Origin: Actinomycetes bacterium
GTDB taxonomy: Bacteria > Actinomycetota > Actinomycetes > Actinomycetales > Dermatophilaceae
Direction of reading: 5' to 3'
DNA length: 13,316 nt
Assembly (NCBI GenBank): GCA_023451855.1
Contig: JAEXXY010000212.1
Span: 1 to 13,316, forward strand
A model generated the notes under the pieces. That model was not told the DNA's origin. It saw only the letters and a list, made by a program, of their open reading frames with translations, and did not search any database. Positions 8,924-13,316 of this stretch are shown here, one piece after another (the first letter of the stretch is position 1; the number at the start of each line of letters is the position of its first letter). Position numbers and translations under genes: made by a program.

Positions 8924-10270
8924 TCAGAGGCTGAGCTCGGCCTTGACGACCCCGACGAGGCGGTCGGCCAGCAGCCGGGCCTGGTCGCCGTCGGCGGCCT
9001 CGACCATGACGCGGACGACCGGCTCGGTGCCTGACTTGCGCAGCAGGACGCGGCCGGTGCTGCCCAGCTCGCCCTCGGCCACGCGCACCGCCTCGGCGAC
9101 GACCGAGTTGGCCTCGAGGGCCGACTTGTCGACGTCCTTGACGTTGACGAGGACCTGCGGGAAGTGCGACATCACCGTCGCGAGGTCGGCCAGCGGGCGT
9201 CCGCTGGCCGCGACGCGCGAGGCCAGCATCAGGCCGGTCAGGGTGCCGTCGCCGGTGGTGCCGTGCTCGAGCATGACGACGTGGCCGGACTGCTCGCCGC
9301 CGAGGACGAAGCCGCCCTCCTTCATCCCCTCCAGGACGTAGCGGTCGCCGACGGCCGTCTGCACGACCTTGATGCCGGCGTCGGCGAGGGCGTGGATCAT
9401 GCCGAGGTTGCTCATGACCGTCGCGACGAGGGTGTCGCCACGCAGCACGCCCTGCTCCTTCATGGCCAGCGCGAGGATCGCCATGATCTGGTCGCCGTCC
9501 ACCTCGCGGCCCGCGGCGTCGACGGCGAGGCAGCGGTCGGCGTCTCCGTCGAGGGCGATCCCGAGATCGGCGCCTGCCTCGAGGACGGCCGCCTTGAGGG
9601 CGTCGGTGTGGGTGGAGCCGAAGCCGTCGTTGATGTTGATGCCGTCGGGCTCGCAGCCGATCGTCGTGACCGTGGCGCCGGCCTCGCGGAAGACGCGGGG
9701 GGCCACCTCCGAAGCGGCCCCGTGGGCGGCGTCGATGACGACGTGCAGGCCGTCGAGGCGGTGCGGCAGGACGGACAGCAGGTGGCGCACGTAACGGTCG
9801 GCGCCGTCCTCGAGCGCGGAGATCCGGCCCACGTCGCCCCCGACGGGCCGCTGCCAGTCGGCGCGCAGGCGGGCCTCGATGCGGTCCTCGAGCTCGTCGG
9901 CGAGCTTGTGCCCGCCCCGGGCGAAGAACTTCAGACCGTTGTCGGGCATCGGGTTGTGCGAGGCCGACAGCATGGCGCCGAGGTCGGCGTCCTGCTCGGC
10001 GACGAGGTAGGCGATGGCCGGGGTCGGCAGCACGCCGGCGTCGCGCACGTCGACGCCCGCCGACGCGAGCCCGGCGATCGTCGCCGCGGCCAGGAACTCA
10101 CCGGACGCGCGGGGGTCGCGCCCGACGACGGCCACGGGCCGGTGCCCGTTGAACTCCCCGACCTCACCGAGCACGTGCGCCGCCGCGACCGACAGGTCGA
10201 GGGCGAGCTCGGCGGTGATGTCCTGGTTGGCGATGCCACGGACGCCGTCCGTGCCGAAGAGTCGAGCCAC
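8924..10270 (-). CDS. glmM: Phosphoglucosamine mutase GlmM
   Basis: This cytoplasmic enzyme of 448 aa converts glucosamine-6-phosphate to glucosamine-1-phosphate on the route to UDP-GlcNAc, peptidoglycan and other aminosugar polymers. The N-terminus MARLFGTDGVRGIAN is diagnostic. The phosphoserine loop SASHNP places the active Ser at 104. The Mg-binding DGDADR is at 241-246, the sugar-specificity loop GGEQSGH at 324-330, and the phosphate-binding RKSGTEP at 411-417. All catalytic elements are present and the length is normal. The start is GTG at 10270, with GGGAAGG (10279-10285) 8 nt upstream on the coding strand. It lies downstream of rplM-rpsI, as in many actinobacteria, but a strong terminator separates it from rpsI. 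Expression therefore probably depends on a promoter in the 10310-10460 region. Confidence 0.97.
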   Translation of the reverse strand: MARLFGTDGVRGIANQDITAELALDLSVAAAHVLGEVGEFNGHRPVAVVGRDPRASGEFLAAATIAGLASAGVDVRDAGVLPTPAIAYLVAEQDADLGAMLSASHNPMPDNGLKFFARGGHKLADELEDRIEARLRADWQRPVGGDVGRISALEDGADRYVRHLLSVLPHRLDGLHVVIDAAHGAASEVAPRVFREAGATVTTIGCEPDGININDGFGSTHTDALKAAVLEAGADLGIALDGDADRCLAVDAAGREVDGDQIMAILALAMKEQGVLRGDTLVATVMSNLGMIHALADAGIKVVQTAVGDRYVLEGMKEGGFVLGGEQSGHVVMLEHGTTGDGTLTGLMLASRVAASGRPLADLATVMSHFPQVLVNVKDVDKSALEANSVVAEAVRVAEGELGSTGRVLLRKSGTEPVVRVMVEAADGDQARLLADRLVGVVKAELSL

Positions 10271-10289
10271 GCGTTGTGCCTTCCCGGTC

Positions 10290-10309
10290 GGGTGGCCCGC
10301 GGGCCACCC
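10290..10309. repeat. 20-bp perfect palindrome in the glmM leader
   Basis: GGGTGGCCCGCGGGCCACCC is its own reverse complement over all 20 bases. It lies just upstream of the glmM Shine-Dalgarno (10279-10285) and downstream of a possible -10 at 10328-10333. As RNA it could form a short, very stable hairpin next to the ribosome site; as DNA it could bind a dimeric protein. Confidence 0.6.
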
Positions 10310-10327
10310 AGGTCATGTGCTCGCACG

Positions 10328-10333
10328 ACGATA
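10328..10333 (-). promoter_or_regulatory. Possible -10 element for glmM
   Basis: TATCGT on the minus strand fits TANNNT and would start transcription near 10321, giving a leader of about 50 nt. No -35 resembling TTGACA is found at 17-18 bp, so the call is weak. The rest of the 10271-10466 gap shows no open frame I would trust. Confidence 0.35.
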
Positions 10334-10466
10334 CCTCCACTACCCACCGACCACCGCACGAGCCGACGGTGCCGGGATCCGCCCCCTCGCACCCGGTTCG
10401 TCCGGCGCGCCCGTGAGCCGATGCGTCGGGCGTCCGGGCGCGAAGCGCTCAGCACGGAAGGTAGGA

Positions 10467-10499
10467 CGAAGGCCCCCGAGCAGTGCTCGGGGGCCTTCG
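10467..10499 (-). terminator. Intrinsic-type terminator after rpsI
   Basis: The arms 10467-10482 and 10484-10499 are perfect 16-nt reverse complements around a single central base, so the real hairpin has a 3-5 nt loop. It begins 34 bp after the rpsI stop. On the minus strand a pyrimidine-rich run (TCCTACCTTCC) follows, but there is no pure U-tract. The position and strength make it the end of the rplM-rpsI transcript. Confidence 0.85.
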
Positions 10500-10533
10500 G
10501 GCGTGACGGGTGCGCCCGGGTGGGCGCGACGGG

Positions 10534-11037
10534 TCAGCGCTTGCTGTACTGCGGCGCCTTGCGGGCCTTCTTGAGACCGGCCTTCTTGCGCTCCGGGACG
10601 CGGGGGTCGCGGGTCAGGAAGCCGGCCTTCTTCAGCGCCGGGCGGTTGAGCTCGGAGTCGACCTCGTTGAGCGAGCGGGCCACACCGAGGCGGACCGCGC
10701 CGGCCTGGCCGGAGGGGCCACCGCCGTGCACGCGGACGAGCACGTCGTAGGAGCCCTCGAGCTCGAGGATGGTCAGCGGCTCGCGGACGATCTGCTGGTG
10801 CACCTTGTTCGGGAAGTAGTCCTCGAGGGCGCGGCCGTTGATCTTCCACTCGCCGGTGCCCGGCACGATGCGGACGCGGGCGATGGCCTGCTTGCGGCGG
10901 CCGGTGGCCGAGCCGGGGGTCGAGACCTGGCGGGCGCGCTTGGCCTCGCCGGCCACCGAGGCGTCGGACTCGGAGGTGTACTCGGTGAGCTCGGGCTCGT
11001 CGGTGTCGAGGACGCCCTCGTTGATGATGTCAGTCAC
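10534..11037 (-). CDS. rpsI: 30S ribosomal protein S9
   Basis: This is small-subunit ribosomal protein S9 (uS9), 167 aa, whose C-terminal tail reaches the P-site tRNA anticodon stem-loop. The core runs from about TGRRKQAIARVRIVPG (45-60) through GGGPSGQAGAVRLGVAR to the invariant C-terminus ending SKR. An N-terminal extension of about 43 residues, rich in Asp/Glu/Thr/Ser, precedes the core. Similar extensions occur in other actinobacterial S9 proteins. The start is GTG at 11037, giving MTDIINEG; the upstream Shine-Dalgarno is weak (AGAAAG). It follows rplM by 40 bp in the usual rplM-rpsI pair and ends before a strong terminator. The identification is certain. Confidence 0.97.
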   Translation of the reverse strand: MTDIINEGVLDTDEPELTEYTSESDASVAGEAKRARQVSTPGSATGRRKQAIARVRIVPGTGEWKINGRALEDYFPNKVHQQIVREPLTILELEGSYDVLVRVHGGGPSGQAGAVRLGVARSLNEVDSELNRPALKKAGFLTRDPRVPERKKAGLKKARKAPQYSKR

Positions 11038-11077
11038 GTGTCTGTTCGCTTTCTACGCAGCAGCGGCGACGCCGGGC

Positions 11078-11521
11078 TTACTGCGCGACCTGGGAGATCT
11101 CGAAGGGGACGGGCTGCTGGGCCGCGTGCGGGTGCTCGGCACCGCGGTAGACCTTGAGCTTGGACAGCTGCTGGCGGGCCAGCGAGTTCTTCGGGAGCAT
11201 GCCCCGGATCGCCTTCTCGACGGCCTTCTCCGGGCTCTTGGCGAGCAGCTCGGTGTAGGACGTGGAGCGCAGGCCGCCCGGGAAGCCCGAGTGGCGGTAG
11301 GCCTTCTTCTGCTCGAGCTTGGCGCCGGTGAGGGCCACCTTGTCGGCGTTGATGATGATGACGAAGTCACCGGTGTCGACGTGCGGCGCGAACTGCGGCT
11401 TGTGCTTGCCCCGGAGCAGGATCGCAGCCTGGCTCGCGAGGCGACCGAGCACGACGTCGGTCGCGTCGATGACGTGCCACGTGCGAGTGACCTCGCCGGG
11501 CTTCGGGGTGTACGTACGCAA
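11078..11521 (-). CDS. rplM: 50S ribosomal protein L13 (TTG start)
   Basis: This is large-subunit ribosomal protein L13 (uL13), 147 aa. Conserved blocks are the start RTYTPKPGEVTRTWHVIDA, then VLGRLAS (24-30), GDFVIIINADKV, AYRHSGFPGGLRS, MLPKNSLARQQL and the C-terminus HPHAAQQPVPFEI. The start is taken as TTG at 11521 because L13 proteins of the group begin MRTY, and AGAAGG (11531-11536 on the coding strand) lies 9 nt upstream. No ATG or GTG is available at that point. The frame stays open for 48 codons upstream to an ATG at 11665, but that stretch is Arg/Gly/His-rich, is not part of L13, and lies almost at the predicted transcription start. Co-transcription with rpsI is expected. In E. coli L13 represses its own operon; whether that holds here is unknown. 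Confidence 0.96.
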   Translation of the reverse strand: MRTYTPKPGEVTRTWHVIDATDVVLGRLASQAAILLRGKHKPQFAPHVDTGDFVIIINADKVALTGAKLEQKKAYRHSGFPGGLRSTSYTELLAKSPEKAVEKAIRGMLPKNSLARQQLSKLKVYRGAEHPHAAQQPVPFEISQVAQ

Positions 11522-11662
11522 TGGAGTCTGCCTTCTCGCTTCAAACGATGGATGCGTGCCGCCGGGGCGATGACCCGCGCCGGTCCGATGCGTGTGGCTC
11601 GGACCCTCCGCGCTGATCGCGCGGGCGTCCGGGGCCTCGCCCTGCCGGTTCGGCACAACAGT
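11522..11662 (-). promoter_or_regulatory. Long structured leader of rplM
   Basis: About 140 nt separate the predicted transcription start from the TTG codon. Two hairpins compete. One uses GGTCCGA (11582-11588) with TCGGACC (11599-11605), a perfect 7-bp stem with a 10-nt loop. The other uses CCGCGC (11608-11613) with GCGCGG (11619-11624), extended by GGAC (11601-11604) with GTCC (11627-11630). GGAC at 11601-11604 is shared, so the full structures exclude each other. I see nothing else coding in the 11522-11805 gap. Confidence 0.45.
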
Positions 11663-11667
11663 CATCC

Positions 11668-11696
11668 AGTTTACGGAGCGGGCGGCTCATGGCCAA
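11668..11696 (-). promoter_or_regulatory. Promoter of rplM-rpsI
   Basis: On the minus strand a -35 TTGGCC (11696-11691), a 17-bp spacer and a -10 TAAACT (11673-11668) form a good housekeeping-sigma promoter. The start should fall near the A at 11662. It diverges from the regulator promoter about 100 bp away. Confidence 0.6.
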
Positions 11697-11757
11697 ATCG
11701 TCGCACCGACCCCCTTGAACGCCCTCTGACCTGCGGCGATGCACCCCTGACCACCTC

Positions 11758-11814
11758 GTGCAGAAATCTTGTGCAAACAGAATGTGCAAAGGTAGTGTGC
11801 ACACTATGGCTGCA
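11758..11814 (+). promoter_or_regulatory. GTGCA direct repeats at 13-bp period: likely operator of the regulator gene
   Basis: GTGCA occurs at 11758, 11771, 11784 and 11797, each exactly 13 bp after the last, and a variant CTGCA follows at 11810 in the same phase. The wider consensus is TGTGCAAA. The repeats cover the -35 region, the spacer, the -10 and the start codon. The fourth lies in a perfect 14-bp palindrome (TAGTGTGCACACTA, 11793-11806). Position and regularity strongly suggest autoregulation by the downstream winged-helix protein, but binding is inferred. Confidence 0.65.
11769..11798 (+). promoter_or_regulatory. Leaderless promoter of the winged-helix regulator
   Basis: The -10 TAGTGT (11793-11798) lies 7 nt before the ATG at 11806, the spacing for a leaderless transcript. 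An imperfect -35 TTGTGC (11769-11774) is 18 bp upstream. There is no Shine-Dalgarno before the ATG. The promoter is embedded in the GTGCA repeat array. Confidence 0.6.
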
Positions 11815-12432
11815 CACCCCCCGACGCCGGACAACATCTGGCTCACCCCGGAGAGCCTCCGGGTCCTGGCCCACCCCCTGCGCTCCCGCCTCCTCGGAGC
11901 GCTGCGCCGCAGCGGTCCGGCCACGGCCACCGACCTCGCCAACGCGCTCGGCACCAACTCGGGCGCCACCAGCTACCACCTGCGCAAGCTGGAGTCGGTC
12001 GGCCTCGTCGAGGACACCGGCGACGGCGAGGGCAAGCGACGTCTCTGGCGCGCCGGCTCGGAGTTCCACTCCTGGCACCCGAGCGACTTTGAGGGCGACG
12101 AGGACTCCGAGACCGCCCTGAACTGGCTGACCCGCGACTACGCGCGGCACTTCTCCGAGCAGTACGACCGCTGGCTCGACGTGTCGATGACCTGGCCCCC
12201 CGCCTGGCAGGACGCCTGCGGCTCGAGCGACGCCGGGGTGCTCGTCACGCCGGAGGCGCTCGAGGAGCTGCGCGAGGAGATGTGGGACCTCATCGAGCGC
12301 TACCGGCGCGTCGGCCAGGGCAACCCGAGCGCCCGCCGCGTCGCCGTCTACGCCTTCGCCTACCCCATCGACCTCGACCGGCCGCCCGGCGGCACGAGCG
12401 GCGACGCGTCGACCGAGCGCGGCCGTCGATGA
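11806..12432 (+). CDS. ArsR-like winged helix-turn-helix transcriptional regulator
   Basis: This is a DNA-binding regulator of 208 aa. A winged-helix domain covers about 14-85. LRVLAHPLRSRLLGALR (18-34) is the typical first helix of ArsR/HTH_20 proteins. ATDLANALGT leads into the recognition helix NSGATSYHLRKLESVGLV (51-68), and the wing contains GEGKRRLWR (74-82). The C-terminal part (about 100-190) is helical and rich in Trp, Arg and Glu. It has no Cys pair of a metal-sensing ArsR, so it may sense an organic ligand or only dimerise. The start ATG 11806 is chosen because a -10 box sits 7 nt upstream. The frame is open further back, to a GTG at 11758, but that would place the promoter repeats inside the gene. 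Its stop overlaps the ATG of an MFS transporter (ATGA), the usual arrangement of a local efflux regulator with its target. The ligand is unknown. Confidence 0.88.
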   Translation: MAAHPPTPDNIWLTPESLRVLAHPLRSRLLGALRRSGPATATDLANALGTNSGATSYHLRKLESVGLVEDTGDGEGKRRLWRAGSEFHSWHPSDFEGDEDSETALNWLTRDYARHFSEQYDRWLDVSMTWPPAWQDACGSSDAGVLVTPEALEELREEMWDLIERYRRVGQGNPSARRVAVYAFAYPIDLDRPPGGTSGDASTERGRR

Positions 12433-13316
12433 CCCCCGCCCGCCAGGCGGTGCTGTCCCCCACCGCCGCCCGACGCGTCTTCCTGGCGCTGACCCTGACC
12501 CGCTGGTTCCCCGTCGGCCTCGTCGTCGGCCTGCTGACCTTGTGGCAGCTCGAGCGCGGCCTCACCGTGGCCCAGGCCATGACGGCCTCCTCGGCCGCCG
12601 GGCTGACGATCTTCCTGCTCGAGCTGCCGACGAGTGGCTTCGCCGACGCGTTCGGCCGCAAGCCGGTCTTCGTCGTGTCGGCGGTCGTCAACCTCGTCGC
12701 GAGCGCGTTGCTGCTGGCCGCCCACACGTACTGGATGTTCCTGCTCGCCGCGGTCCTCACCGGCGTCTTCCGCGCCCTCGACTCCGGCCCGCTCGAGGCG
12801 TGGTTCGTCGACACGGTCCACGCCAGCACCCCGGGCGCCGACGTGGACGACGCGCTCGCCGCCCAGGGCACCGTCCTCGGCGGCAGCATCGCCGCCGGGG
12901 CGCTCCTGTCGGGCGCGCTCGTGTGGTGGCACCCCGTCGCCGGCGCGTCGGCGCTCGTGCTGCCCGTCGCCGCGTTCGTCGCCCTCAACGTCGTGCACCT
13001 CGTCGCCGTGCTCGCACTGCTGCGCGAGCCACCCTCCAGCGAGCACGTCGACGGCACCGGCCTGCGTCGCGCGATCGCCTCGACACGGGAGGCGCCGGTC
13101 GTCGTCCTCGAAGGCCTCGGCATGCTGCGCGCCAACCGGGTGCTGCGCGGGATCGTCCTCGTCGAGGTGTTCTGGTCGGTCGCGATGATCGTCTTCGAGA
13201 CCTTCCAGCCGATCCGCCTGGCCGAGCTCGTCGGCGGCGAGGAGCGCGCCGGCGCCATCATGGGGCCGGTCGCGGCGGCCGGGTGGGCCGTCTTCGCCGT
13301 CGGCGCGGCGCTGTCC
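12429..13316 (+). CDS. MFS transporter, 3' partial
   Basis: This is a major facilitator superfamily membrane transporter. 296 codons are visible and the frame is open to the window edge. The start ATG overlaps the regulator stop (ATGA). Hydrophobic segments begin at about 17, and the family motif A, GFADAFGRKPVF (70-81), lies in the loop between helices 2 and 3. Further segments follow at about 80-97, 101-117, 145-166, 172-197, 239-258 and 275-296. A cytoplasmic-type central loop at about 198-238 then leads into the second half, so roughly one quarter to one third of a usual 400-430 aa protein is missing. The charged RALDSGPLEAWFVD (115-128) resembles a block seen in drug/proton antiporter-like members. 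Pairing with the regulator suggests inducible efflux; the substrate is unknown. Confidence 0.9.
   Translation, partial: MTPARQAVLSPTAARRVFLALTLTRWFPVGLVVGLLTLWQLERGLTVAQAMTASSAAGLTIFLLELPTSGFADAFGRKPVFVVSAVVNLVASALLLAAHTYWMFLLAAVLTGVFRALDSGPLEAWFVDTVHASTPGADVDDALAAQGTVLGGSIAAGALLSGALVWWHPVAGASALVLPVAAFVALNVVHLVAVLALLREPPSSEHVDGTGLRRAIASTREAPVVVLEGLGMLRANRVLRGIVLVEVFWSVAMIVFETFQPIRLAELVGGEERAGAIMGPVAAAGWAVFAVGAALS

Noticed and set aside
11522..11665. 48-codon in-frame N-terminal extension of L13 beginning at an ATG at 11665
   Set aside because: It is not part of L13 in any group I know and is unusually rich in Arg, Gly and His. The predicted transcription start at about 11662 would exclude its ATG.
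11758..11805. Sixteen extra N-terminal codons of the winged-helix regulator from a GTG at 11758
   Set aside because: They coincide with the promoter and the GTGCA repeats, and the -10 box spacing points to ATG 11806.
12290..13261. Minus-strand open frames opposite the MFS gene (323 and 228 codons)
   Set aside because: They are Arg/Ser/Thr- or Asp/Gly/Arg-rich shadow translations without domains. The plus strand encodes a clear membrane protein with MFS motif A that continues past the window.

Overview
This is a high-GC window with strong G/C preference at third codon positions. It looks like an Actinomycetota chromosome; the gene content (actinobacterial rplM-rpsI-glmM block, class I fumarase, Rv1284-like beta-carbonic anhydrase, leaderless promoters) fits a Micrococcales organism, perhaps Intrasporangiaceae. 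That placement is inferred from protein style only. I see no mobile element, phage gene, CRISPR array, tRNA or rRNA. Most of the window is ordinary housekeeping chromosome, and I do not find a multi-gene novel system.

Layout. (1) 1-3118, plus strand: the end of a sugar ABC importer operon, with a solute-binding protein (5' end outside the window), an AglF/MalF-type permease and an AglG/MalG-type permease. The genes are joined by ATGA stop-start overlaps and followed by a strong hairpin at 3140-3188. No ATPase is visible. (2) 3280-5525, plus strand: class I fumarase and a small beta-carbonic anhydrase, 17 bp apart. (3) 5572-8867, minus strand: an LtrA-family membrane protein and, upstream of it, an M3-family oligopeptidase whose usual third zinc ligand (Glu) is replaced by Lys. 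They face the fumarase operon tail to tail. (4) 8924-11521, minus strand: rplM (TTG start), rpsI and glmM, with a terminator between rpsI and glmM. (5) 11522-11805: a divergent regulatory region holding an rplM promoter with a leader of about 140 nt, and the promoter of a winged-helix regulator. The latter carries GTGCA direct repeats every 13 bp ending in a 14-bp perfect palindrome over the -10 box. (6) 11806-13316, plus strand: the winged-helix regulator overlapping an MFS transporter that runs off the window.

How the genes fit together: the importer brings in an oligosaccharide, probably an alpha-glucoside. Fumarase serves the TCA cycle, and carbonic anhydrase supplies bicarbonate for carboxylations that feed it. 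rplM-rpsI-glmM couples ribosome building to amino-sugar supply for peptidoglycan. The regulator-MFS pair looks like a self-contained, autoregulated efflux module.

The items most worth a second look are the periodic operator at 11758-11814, the altered zinc site of the M3 peptidase, the rplM leader with competing hairpins, and the 20-bp palindrome in the glmM leader.
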